From contig JBALVT010000106.1 of the NCBI GenBank assembly GCA_036961345.1, forward strand, positions 1-14,009: DNA of 14,009 nucleotides, given 5' to 3'. The DNA comes from JBALVT01 sp036961345 (GTDB taxonomy: Bacteria > Pseudomonadota > Gammaproteobacteria > Pseudomonadales > Halieaceae). Below, one piece after another: positions 1 to 6,673 of this stretch. Positions within the stretch are counted from its first letter, which is position 1; each line of letters begins with the position of its first letter. A program made the translations under genes and the position numbers. Under the pieces are notes generated by a model, which saw only the letters and a list, made by a program, of their open reading frames with translations, did not search any database and was not told where the DNA came from.

Positions 1-1030
1 AAAGAAACAGACCGTGCAGCCCGCCCCATATTACATAGGTCCAGGCAGCCCCATGCCAAAGACCGCCCAATAACATAGTCATAAAAAGATTGCGGTAGCG
101 CCTGACGGTACCGTGGCGATTGCCACCAAGCGCGATGTACAAATAGTCTTTCAGAAATCGGGACAAGGTTATGTGCCAGCGATTCCAGATATCAATGGCA
201 CTGCGCGCTTTATAAGGTGACCTGAAATTTTCAGGAAGCTTTATACCAAAGAGTCGGGCGCTCCCAATGGCAATATCGCTGTAACCGGAAAAATCAAAAT
301 ATATCTGAAAGCTAAAACCCAATGTGGCTATCCAGGCGTCCAGAGTGTTGATGGCTTGGCCCTGAGCTGCGGCGTCATAAATTGGATTGGAGATTTCAGC
401 CAGGGAATCGGCCATAACCACCTTTTTAAACAGGCCTATGACAATAATTGTCAGACCAACGGAAAGGTCAGTTCGCAATTCCTTCGAAGGCCGCAGAAAC
501 GTAAATTGCGGCATAATCTCTTTGTGATGCACGATGGGCCCGGCAATAAGCTGGGGAAAGAACAGCACGAACAAGGCGTAGTGTCGAAAAAGGTACTCCT
601 GACACTTGTTCCGGGATACATCTACCAGATAGGCGATTTGCTGAAAGGTAAAAAACGAAATCGCCAGTGGCAGGGTAATCTCCGGCACGGGTATAAGCCA
701 ATTACCAAAGGTATTCAAGCTATCGACAAAGAATCCTGCGTATTTGAAATAACCCAGCAAACCAAGGTTGAAGAACATGCCGAATAACAACCACTTGTGC
801 CTACCACTGGGCTGCGTTGCCGCCAGCTTTCTACCGACCAGGAAGTTGACAACGATTGAAGAGAGAATCAACAACAGGTAGACGGGGTTCCAGCTGCCAT
901 AAAAATACAGCGACGCCAGTATCAGCCAGCTAATTTGGCCCTCGGTACTGTTTCCTCGGGACAAAAGAAGAAAAACTACCAGCACAACCGGTAGGAACAG
1001 GAATAGATACTCAGTGGAGTTAAAGAGCAT
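1..1030 (-). CDS. MBOAT family membrane O-acyltransferase, AlgI-like (3' end cut by window edge)
   Basis: Reading the minus strand from ATG at 1030 gives 343 uninterrupted codons up to the window edge. The N-terminus MLFNSTEYLFLFLPVV is typical of AlgI-type proteins. The chain is rich in hydrophobic segments and includes FQIYFDFSGYSDIAIG, the NRWHITLSRFLKDYLY stretch and GGLWHGAAWTYVIWGG. The His of LWHG (about residue 326, codon at 53-55) matches the catalytic histidine of MBOAT enzymes. AlgI homologues are usually about 470-520 residues, so roughly the last quarter lies outside the window. Known members transfer acetyl or other acyl groups from the cytoplasm to exported polysaccharides such as alginate, usually with an AlgJ/DltD-like periplasmic partner, which could sit just outside the left edge. 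The polymer modified here is unknown. No clear ribosome binding site precedes the ATG, but the N-terminus fits the family well. The 83 bases between this gene and the receptor upstream could hold its own promoter. Confidence 0.93.
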   Translation of the reverse strand, partial: MLFNSTEYLFLFLPVVLVVFLLLSRGNSTEGQISWLILASLYFYGSWNPVYLLLILSSIVVNFLVGRKLAATQPSGRHKWLLFGMFFNLGLLGYFKYAGFFVDSLNTFGNWLIPVPEITLPLAISFFTFQQIAYLVDVSRNKCQEYLFRHYALFVLFFPQLIAGPIVHHKEIMPQFTFLRPSKELRTDLSVGLTIIVIGLFKKVVMADSLAEISNPIYDAAAQGQAINTLDAWIATLGFSFQIYFDFSGYSDIAIGSARLFGIKLPENFRSPYKARSAIDIWNRWHITLSRFLKDYLYIALGGNRHGTVRRYRNLFMTMLLGGLWHGAAWTYVIWGGLHGLFL

Positions 1031-1113
1031 TGCGGCAAAAATCTTTTATCTTATAAGCCTTTGAGTATATCCGACTGCCTATAACAGGGAAATCGCTTTC
1101 GGATTTCACCCAC

Positions 1114-3015
1114 TCAATCGCCGTAGCTGTTGCGCCAGGTAAAACCCACTCGCGCCGCTCGCCCCGGCGACGGAAACCCTACGGCACTTTGGTAATCCTC
1201 ATCCAGCAGGTTGTCCAGAGCCAATTCCAGCGACAGATGCGTGGACACCGACCAGCGTATATTCCAGTCGACCCGGTGGTAATCGTCGAGCTCTTCTATC
1301 ACCGTTTGGCCGGTGTGAAGTGACGAAGCATATTGTGCCCCGGTCCATTGATAGTCGATTGCGGTACTCCAGCCAGGGGAAATTGCCCATATCATCACCG
1401 CGCCAGCGCGCCATTCAGGCCTCCCTAATAGTGGCAAGGTGCTCTGCTTAACATCGATATCGGTATAGGTGATTTGTGCCTGCAGATCGAGCACCGCACC
1501 CCTGGACCAGCCCAATTGGATCTCCGCCCCACGGGTTTCAACCCGGTCTCGATTGACGTTAATAAATAGTTCCGAATCAAAATCTACCAGATCTTCATAG
1601 TCATTGGAGAAATACGTACCACTAATATGAAGCCCATTATCACCTGTAAAGGCCAAACCAGCATCCCAGTTGGTAGACGTCTCTGGCTGCAAGTTCGGGT
1701 TGCCCACCAGGGGATGACCAAGGGCAAAGAAACTGGGAAGTTTGAAACCCTCGCCCCAGTTTGCACTTAGTCGCATCCTGTCTGTGGCGTCAAAATGCAT
1801 ACCGACATTGACTGTAGTTTCATCTGAGAAACCATCCGGCGCGTCGTGACGAATACTGCCCTGAATCAACACTGCATCCCCGGGCCTGGCATTTAGCTGG
1901 ACAAATACTCCCTGACTACTTCGGTCTAGTTGAAAGTCTGTTGGCAGCTCAAAGCCACCAAAGTTGAGATAACCGACACTTTTGCCATCCTCATCTCGAT
2001 AGTCGGCGCCCAAATCCATCCAATACTGCGGGCCAAAACGCAGGGTATTTACCCAAAGAAGCTGTTGCCGCACAAATTCGGTATCAGCCGCATTGGGAGG
2101 CACTTCAGAAAACGGAAAAATTCCGGGCGAAATGTAGCCCTCTTCATGATCGAACCGACTGGCGCGCAAATGGCTACTCCATGCCGCAGACACATCGTAA
2201 CGCCAACTGATGGCGAGCGTCTGATCGCGGTAGTCGCTAACATCCAGCGAATCAATAACAGCGAAATCAGGCCCGCCGCTCTGCTCCGGATAACTTGTGG
2301 TATCCCCCTCGAGCTGGCGATAGCTAATGGCGAACTGATGCGCCTCGGTGGGGGCCCAGTCAATTCTCGCACCCCCCTGGGCCGCATCCCTTGTGCTACC
2401 TGGAACAGGCTCGCCGCTGTCGGTAGAAGACAGGTCCACCGCATAGGCCACGCTACCAGCAACGCCGGATGCAGCAAGATCATAACGGTCAAAATCATCC
2501 TCGCCGGCTGCCACATGTAACTGCTGACGATGACCAGCCACTCCCCGCCTGGTAATTATATTGATCACCCCGGCAATTGCGTCTGAGCCATAGATCGCCG
2601 ACTGCGATCCCCTGACAATTTCAATGCGCTCTACACTCGCCGGATTTAACCGGGAAAAATCAAAACTGCCACCCCGGGTATTGGTGGGATCATTCACTGC
2701 AACACCATCCAGTAATACCAGGGTGAAATTGGACTCCCCACCGCGAATAGAAACCGCGGTAAGACCGCCCGGACCACCTAACTCTTCGACCAGCACCCCA
2801 GGAACACTTTTCAGCAGCTCTGAAACCGTGCGCTTGTTCAGCGCCTCGATGCGATCTCTATCCAGAATATCGGTTGTTGAGGTGAGATCACTGACCGCGA
2901 CCGGGGAATAGGTGCCGGTTATCAGGGTATGCTCTAATTCGGAGCTATCCTGAGCCAGCGAAATTTCGGGCAATAACAGGGCGAACACAGTGCATGCGCA
3001 GTAGAATCTGTACAC
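1114..3015 (-). CDS. TonB-dependent outer membrane receptor, BtuB-like
   Basis: This is a TonB-dependent receptor that would import a scarce nutrient such as a corrinoid, siderophore or glycan across the outer membrane. It has a signal peptide ending near LLLPEISLAQ, then a TonB-box-like HTLITG segment. The plug domain follows, with VSELLKSVPGV, SIRGGESNFTLVLLDGVAVND and VERIEIVRGSQSAIYGSDAIAGVINIITRRG, then a long beta-barrel. The plug closely resembles BtuB. I prefer the GTG start at 3015: GAAAGG lies 6 bases upstream and the product begins MYRFYCACTVFALLL, a compact signal peptide. An in-frame ATG at 3063 would add 16 residues and make 649 residues in all, but has no Shine-Dalgarno sequence. 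The protein ends VGFTWRNSYGD, a few residues beyond the usual terminal aromatic. No cobalamin riboswitch fits upstream, so the cobalamin substrate is uncertain. Confidence 0.9.
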   Translation of the reverse strand: MYRFYCACTVFALLLPEISLAQDSSELEHTLITGTYSPVAVSDLTSTTDILDRDRIEALNKRTVSELLKSVPGVLVEELGGPGGLTAVSIRGGESNFTLVLLDGVAVNDPTNTRGGSFDFSRLNPASVERIEIVRGSQSAIYGSDAIAGVINIITRRGVAGHRQQLHVAAGEDDFDRYDLAASGVAGSVAYAVDLSSTDSGEPVPGSTRDAAQGGARIDWAPTEAHQFAISYRQLEGDTTSYPEQSGGPDFAVIDSLDVSDYRDQTLAISWRYDVSAAWSSHLRASRFDHEEGYISPGIFPFSEVPPNAADTEFVRQQLLWVNTLRFGPQYWMDLGADYRDEDGKSVGYLNFGGFELPTDFQLDRSSQGVFVQLNARPGDAVLIQGSIRHDAPDGFSDETTVNVGMHFDATDRMRLSANWGEGFKLPSFFALGHPLVGNPNLQPETSTNWDAGLAFTGDNGLHISGTYFSNDYEDLVDFDSELFINVNRDRVETRGAEIQLGWSRGAVLDLQAQITYTDIDVKQSTLPLLGRPEWRAGAVMIWAISPGWSTAIDYQWTGAQYASSLHTGQTVIEELDDYHRVDWNIRWSVSTHLSLELALDNLLDEDYQSAVGFPSPGRAARVGFTWRNSYGD

Positions 3016-3021
3016 AAAAAG

Positions 3022-3027
3022 CCTTTC
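3022..3027 (-). promoter_or_regulatory. Ribosome binding site deciding the GTG start of the TonB receptor
   Basis: On the minus strand GAAAGG lies 6 bases before GTG at 3015-3013. The upstream ATG at 3063 is preceded only by an A/T-rich stretch without purine-rich Shine-Dalgarno character. This supports the shorter signal peptide. Confidence 0.5.
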
Positions 3028-3063
3028 TCTGGTGGGTAACAATGGCCGCCATTGGAGGCCCAT

Positions 3064-3112
3064 TTAAAAAGTCGTGTAGTATAGCGCCATCTACGCCACG
3101 AGAGGTCCGATA
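3064..3112. promoter_or_regulatory. Divergent intergenic region between TonB receptor and TMEM220-like gene
   Basis: These bases separate two divergently read genes; with the GTG start of the receptor the gap grows to about 97 bases. It holds an A/T-rich stretch and a TAGTATAG element that could serve as a -10 box, without a convincing -35 partner. GAGG 7 bases before the ATG at 3113 is the ribosome binding site for the plus-strand gene. The space is too short for a cobalamin riboswitch of about 200 bases. Confidence 0.4.
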
Positions 3113-3475
3113 ATGACGTTCGCTGGGTTTAACATACTGTTTTTCATTGCCTTTATTCTGAGTGCTGCGGTGCAATATAACGATCCAGACCCACTGATGT
3201 GGATGGCTATTTACATCGCCGCGGCCGGCATGTGTGCGGCTGAATTCACTAAAACACAACCGCGCTGGCTGCCCGGCTTGCTGCTGGCAGTTACCTTAGT
3301 ATGGATCCTCAGCTTGCTGCCCAATATCGTCGGCAAAGTGTCATGGGCAGAAATCGTTGGATCCATTGGCATGAAAAGCCAGGCCGTTGAAGAGGCCCGG
3401 GAAATCGGCGGCTTATCGATCGTACTGGTTTGGGCACTGTGTCTCTTGACCAGGCAACAATTGAAAAAACCATGA
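3113..3475 (+). CDS. TMEM220-like four-helix membrane protein
   Basis: This small protein of 120 residues has four likely membrane helices, at about residues 5-21, 27-45, 52-73 and 98-114. The QYNDPDPLMWMAIY segment after the first helix is the hallmark of the transmembrane family 220 (TMEM220, PF15071), found in bacteria and animals. No biochemical function is established for the bacterial members that I know of. ATG at 3113 is preceded by GAGG at a spacing of 7 bases, and the product starts directly in the first helix, as expected. The stop codon overlaps the start of the sulfotransferase gene (ATGA), so the two are probably cotranscribed and translationally coupled. Family assignment rests on the motif and helix pattern. 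Function is unknown. Confidence 0.8.
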   Translation: MTFAGFNILFFIAFILSAAVQYNDPDPLMWMAIYIAAAGMCAAEFTKTQPRWLPGLLLAVTLVWILSLLPNIVGKVSWAEIVGSIGMKSQAVEEAREIGGLSIVLVWALCLLTRQQLKKP

Positions 3476-4323
3476 CCAACAGCAAAGAAGTCAGCACACT
3501 TCCCAACCTCCTGGTAATAGGCGCACAAAAAGCCGGCAGCACCTGGCTACATGAGCGACTGGCGATCCACCCAGACGTTTTTATGTCTGAGCCAAAAGAG
3601 CTTCGTTTCTTTGGCAACAGGGACAAATCAGACTCCGAGCAGAGCTTGGCGGGGTACCGGCTAAATTTTTTGGCAGGGGAAAAAGCGCGTTATCGAGGCG
3701 AGTCCACCCCCGCGTATTTCTGGTCACACGACCCGAAATCGCCCTACGGCACAGATCTTAAACGCAGCAATCTGGATATTCCCGCGGTAGTCGCACGGAC
3801 TCTCGATAACAACATACCCTTGATACTGTCCCTGAGAAATCCGGTGTCGCGGGCGATCTCGGCATTTTATCACCACTACAAAGCGGGCAATATCTCGCCT
3901 GAAGATACACTGAAAACACATGGCCATCGCTGGGGTATTATCGACATGGGTTTTTACCAAAGACACATAGAGGCCTGGCTAGCGCATTTTGACCGCGGCC
4001 AGCTGCACGTGGTGTTATTCGATGACATAGTGCAACAACCTGAAAAGGTCACCGAAAAGCTCTATCGCAGCCTGGGTTTGAGTACCGGTGTACACGATCC
4101 AGAACTGCGCAAAAGGAGCAACCAGGGCGGCAAACGCAGCGTGGACAAGCAGCTGTTTAACACAGACAGTATCAAGCTCGACCAGGGCACGGGGCCACGT
4201 ATAAGTGCAGCAGATATTGATTTTCTATCGGAGCTCTACAAAGACGACATCACTTACGTAGAAAATCATCTATCGAGAGCACTGCCAAGCTGGCGCTCAA
4301 GGCAACTGGCTGACTACCTGTGA
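3472..4323 (+). CDS. PAPS-dependent sulfotransferase family protein
   Basis: This protein of 283 residues probably transfers a sulfo group from PAPS to a hydroxyl or amino group of a carbohydrate or other acceptor. The 5'-phosphosulfate loop is GAQKAGSTWL (residues 17-26). EPKELRFF (40-47) corresponds to the KEPHFF-type stretch with a catalytic Glu in heparan-sulfate-type sulfotransferases. LSLRNPVSRAISAFYHH (119-135) is the 3'-phosphate binding motif, with Arg122 and Ser130. I chose ATG at 3472, which overlaps the preceding TGA as ATGA. The reading frame stays open to an ATG at 3430 inside the upstream gene, but that would add 14 residues of unlikely sequence. No signal peptide or membrane anchor is visible, so it is probably cytoplasmic. 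The acceptor cannot be inferred. Coupling to a TMEM220-like protein suggests a membrane-associated role, but this is speculative. Confidence 0.88.
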   Translation: MTNSKEVSTLPNLLVIGAQKAGSTWLHERLAIHPDVFMSEPKELRFFGNRDKSDSEQSLAGYRLNFLAGEKARYRGESTPAYFWSHDPKSPYGTDLKRSNLDIPAVVARTLDNNIPLILSLRNPVSRAISAFYHHYKAGNISPEDTLKTHGHRWGIIDMGFYQRHIEAWLAHFDRGQLHVVLFDDIVQQPEKVTEKLYRSLGLSTGVHDPELRKRSNQGGKRSVDKQLFNTDSIKLDQGTGPRISAADIDFLSELYKDDITYVENHLSRALPSWRSRQLADYL

Positions 4324-4361
4324 AACAACAAAGAATCCAAACCAGGGCATGACAAACTCCA

Positions 4362-4379
4362 TTTAATCGTTTACGTTTA
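4362..4379. promoter_or_regulatory. Candidate LacI-family operator upstream of zwf
   Basis: The core TAATCGTTTA (4364-4373) matches the AANCGNTT pattern common to LacI/PurR-type operators, with a central CG. The adjoining CGTTTACGTTTA is a direct repeat. It lies 164 bases before the zwf start, plausible for control by the LacI-family gene at the other end of the operon. It is a short imperfect match, so chance is possible. Confidence 0.25.
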
Positions 4380-4526
4380 TACCAACTCTGATTTGTTTGC
4401 TGTCTTCTTTTCTCGCGCGCGGTCCCTCAAGAATTTCGCGAATCTATCACCGATAAAAGATCCCACTCAAATCACGCAGTGCAGGATCCACACATGTAGA
4501 CAGCTGAACTCTCGAAATCTTGAAAA

Positions 4527-4532
4527 AGGAGG
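4527..4532 (+). promoter_or_regulatory. Strong Shine-Dalgarno AGGAGG for zwf
   Basis: A perfect AGGAGG is followed after 10 bases by ATG at 4543. It fixes the zwf start against the longer open frame beginning at 4393, and suggests high translation initiation. Confidence 0.8.
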
Positions 4533-4542
4533 ATTTACCCGT

Positions 4543-5997
4543 ATGAATCAAATGGTTGATTTGGTCGTTTTTGGCGGCACGGGTGACTTGTCTACCCGCA
4601 AGTTACTCCCCTCTCTATACCAATTGCACCGCCACGGTTTGTCAGATCGCCTGCATCGAATTATCGCAACAGGCCGAGGCGATGCAACCACAGAGGCGAT
4701 ACGCGCATCAGCACACGCCAATCTAAAGAAATATCTACCGCCGGATGACTGGGATGAAGCCGTCTGGGAAAAATTCCGCGACAGCCTGCACTATCAGAAA
4801 CTGGATGCCAATAACGACGCTGACTATCTGGCATTGAGCGACCAGCTCAACCAGGACGGCGCTCCCACCCGCTTGTTTTACCTGGCAACGCTACCTTCTT
4901 TATACGGCCTGATCTGTCATCACTTGCAGGCGCAGAAGGTTATCAACACGGACAGTCGCGTTGTACTTGAGAAGCCACTGGGGCACGATCTGGATTCATG
5001 TCAGGCGATTAACGCACAGGTCGCAGAAGTGTTTCCCGAGGACTCCATCTTCCGCATAGATCACTACCTGGGCAAGGAAACGGTTCAAAACCTGCTGGCG
5101 ATACGTTTCGGAAACCCACTTTTTCATCCGCTTTGGGAAAATACCTTTGTCGATAATGTACAAATAACCGTTGCCGAAGAAATCGGGGTAGAAGGCAGGG
5201 GAAGTTATTATGCTGACATAGGCGCACTACGCGATATGGTCCAGAACCACCTGTTGCAGGTGATGACCATTGTGGCGATGGAGCCTCCCGCAAGTTTGGA
5301 CCCCGCAGACATCCGCGACGAGAAAGTGAAAGTGCTACGGAGTCTCGATCGCATCACCGGAGCAAACGTCAAGGACAGTACAGTGCGGGGACGCTACGCG
5401 GCGGGCGCGGTCAACGGCGAAGCAGTTCACGGGTTTCTGGACGAAGCCGAATATCACGACGCGGACTCCACGGAAACCTTTGTGGCGCTCAAAGCAACCA
5501 TCAGCAATTGGCGCTGGGCAGGCGTTCCCTTTTACCTGCGTACCGGCAAACGCCTGAGTAAACGCTACTCCGAAATCGTTATCGAATTTAAAAGACCACC
5601 ATTTTCTCTGTTCGCCAACGACCCCAACGAACTCACCAATAAACTGGTCATTCGCCTGCAACCAGAAGAAACCATTACCTTGCACACGCTCAACAAACAA
5701 CCGGGCCTGGGGAAAACCATGCGTCTAAAACCGGTGGAACTGCACTTAACAGACGATTCCGAAGAAAAGAAAGTAAAACATGACGCCTACGAACGGTTAT
5801 TGCTGGATGCCATACATGGGGACCAAACCCTGTTTATGCGTCGCGATGAGGTAGAGGCGGCCTGGCGCTGGACCGATGACATCATCGACGGCTGGAATGA
5901 GACCGGCATGGGAATACAATCTTACAACTCCGGAACTATGGGCCCTGGTACCGCGACTGCGCTGGTTGCCGTAGATGGAAGGCATTGGTATGAGTAA
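4543..5997 (+). CDS. zwf: Glucose-6-phosphate 1-dehydrogenase
   Basis: This enzyme oxidises glucose-6-phosphate to 6-phosphogluconolactone with NAD(P)+, the entry to the Entner-Doudoroff and pentose phosphate routes, in the cytoplasm. From ATG at 4543, behind AGGAGG, the protein is 484 residues, normal for the family. The nucleotide-binding loop is VVFGGTGDLSTRK (residues 8-20). EKPLG is at 143-147, the substrate-binding RIDHYLGKE at 171-179, and ALRDMVQNH ends at His236, the expected catalytic histidine. The C-terminal half is well conserved in character (WRWAGVPFYLRTGKRL, then the FKRPP region). It is the first gene of a tight operon; its last codons overlap pgl. LacI-type control is possible from the leader but not shown. 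Confidence 0.97.
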   Translation: MNQMVDLVVFGGTGDLSTRKLLPSLYQLHRHGLSDRLHRIIATGRGDATTEAIRASAHANLKKYLPPDDWDEAVWEKFRDSLHYQKLDANNDADYLALSDQLNQDGAPTRLFYLATLPSLYGLICHHLQAQKVINTDSRVVLEKPLGHDLDSCQAINAQVAEVFPEDSIFRIDHYLGKETVQNLLAIRFGNPLFHPLWENTFVDNVQITVAEEIGVEGRGSYYADIGALRDMVQNHLLQVMTIVAMEPPASLDPADIRDEKVKVLRSLDRITGANVKDSTVRGRYAAGAVNGEAVHGFLDEAEYHDADSTETFVALKATISNWRWAGVPFYLRTGKRLSKRYSEIVIEFKRPPFSLFANDPNELTNKLVIRLQPEETITLHTLNKQPGLGKTMRLKPVELHLTDDSEEKKVKHDAYERLLLDAIHGDQTLFMRRDEVEAAWRWTDDIIDGWNETGMGIQSYNSGTMGPGTATALVAVDGRHWYE

Positions 5998-6673
5998 TTG
6001 GCAGCTCATGCCTGATACAAACCAGCTCGATCAAAAACTCGCGCAGCATATCGCCGGCAAGCTCGCTGAGGATCTTCAAAAGCGCGGCACGGCAAGCCTG
6101 GCCGTATCTGGCGGCGGCACGCCAAAAGGCCTGTTCCAACGTTTGTCAAAGTGCGATCTGGACTGGGAAAATATCCAGGTGACATTGGTAGATGAACGTT
6201 GGGTAGGGCTCGAAAGCCCTGATTCCAATGAACAAATGCTGCGCGACAAACTGTTGCAAAACAACGCGTCCAACGCACGCATCGTCGGCCTTAAAACTGC
6301 AGATAAGCACGGCAAAGACGGTCTTGCAGAAGCCCGACGGAGAATAGCCGGGATTGGCAAACCTTTTAGCGCCGTCATTCTGGGCGTAGGTGGAGACGGA
6401 CATACCGCATCGTGGTTCCCACAGGCGGCGAACCTGGCTCAGCTTGTAGACCCGGCGGGCTCTGCGGAAGTTGAGATCACCGACCCAGTGACCGCCCCTC
6501 ACCAGCGCATTACCCTGACACTGCCCGCTGTTTTAAACACGCGGGAAGTTATCGTTCACATCGTCGGCGCCGAGAAACGAACGGTAGTGGAATCCGCGAT
6601 TGAAAAGCAATTCCCTATTGCGCTGATTCTCGAACAAACCAAAACCCCTGTGACAATCTGGTGGGCTCCCTGA
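5990..6673 (+). CDS. pgl: 6-phosphogluconolactonase (DevB/SolDevB type)
   Basis: This enzyme hydrolyses 6-phosphogluconolactone made by Zwf to 6-phosphogluconate. The protein is 227 residues, typical of the Pgl/DevB family related to glucosamine-6-phosphate isomerase. SGGGTPKGLF (residues 40-49) is the phosphate-binding loop. VTLVDERWV (64-72) and LGVGGDGHTASWFP (131-144) carry the active-site Asp, Glu and His. I chose ATG at 5990, with GGAAGG 7 bases upstream; an in-frame ATG at 5975 lies within that site region and is less likely. The start overlaps the end of zwf by 8 bases and the stop overlaps edd (TGATG), so the three genes are probably one transcript with coupled translation. Confidence 0.95.
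   Translation: MSNWQLMPDTNQLDQKLAQHIAGKLAEDLQKRGTASLAVSGGGTPKGLFQRLSKCDLDWENIQVTLVDERWVGLESPDSNEQMLRDKLLQNNASNARIVGLKTADKHGKDGLAEARRRIAGIGKPFSAVILGVGGDGHTASWFPQAANLAQLVDPAGSAEVEITDPVTAPHQRITLTLPAVLNTREVIVHIVGAEKRTVVESAIEKQFPIALILEQTKTPVTIWWAP

Larger units (their letters stand above)
4324..4542 (+). promoter_or_regulatory. Leader and promoter region of the zwf-pgl-edd operon
   Basis: The gap of 219 bases between the sulfotransferase stop and zwf must hold the operon promoter. I see a possible -35 (ATGACA, 4349-4354) without a good -10 at normal spacing, a tandem CGTTTA repeat (4368-4379), an 8-base palindrome TTCGCGAA (4435-4442) and a strong ribosome binding site. I find no HexR-like palindrome and no clear terminator for the upstream gene. 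The zwf frame is open from a TTG at 4393, but the extension does not resemble the zwf family. Confidence 0.45.

Noticed and set aside
356..787. Open frame of 143 residues on the plus strand
   Set aside because: It is antisense to the well-supported MBOAT gene, has no family resemblance and no convincing ribosome binding site.
1930..2520. Open frames on the plus strand and alternative minus frames inside the TonB receptor
   Set aside because: The receptor frame has clear plug and barrel motifs throughout; the others are shadows of its codon composition.
3016..3112. Cobalamin riboswitch for the BtuB-like gene
   Set aside because: The space before the divergent gene is under 100 bases and shows no B12-box-like sequence.
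4393..4542. N-terminal extension of zwf by 50 residues from TTG at 4393
   Set aside because: The extension has no family resemblance, and a perfect AGGAGG precedes ATG at 4543.
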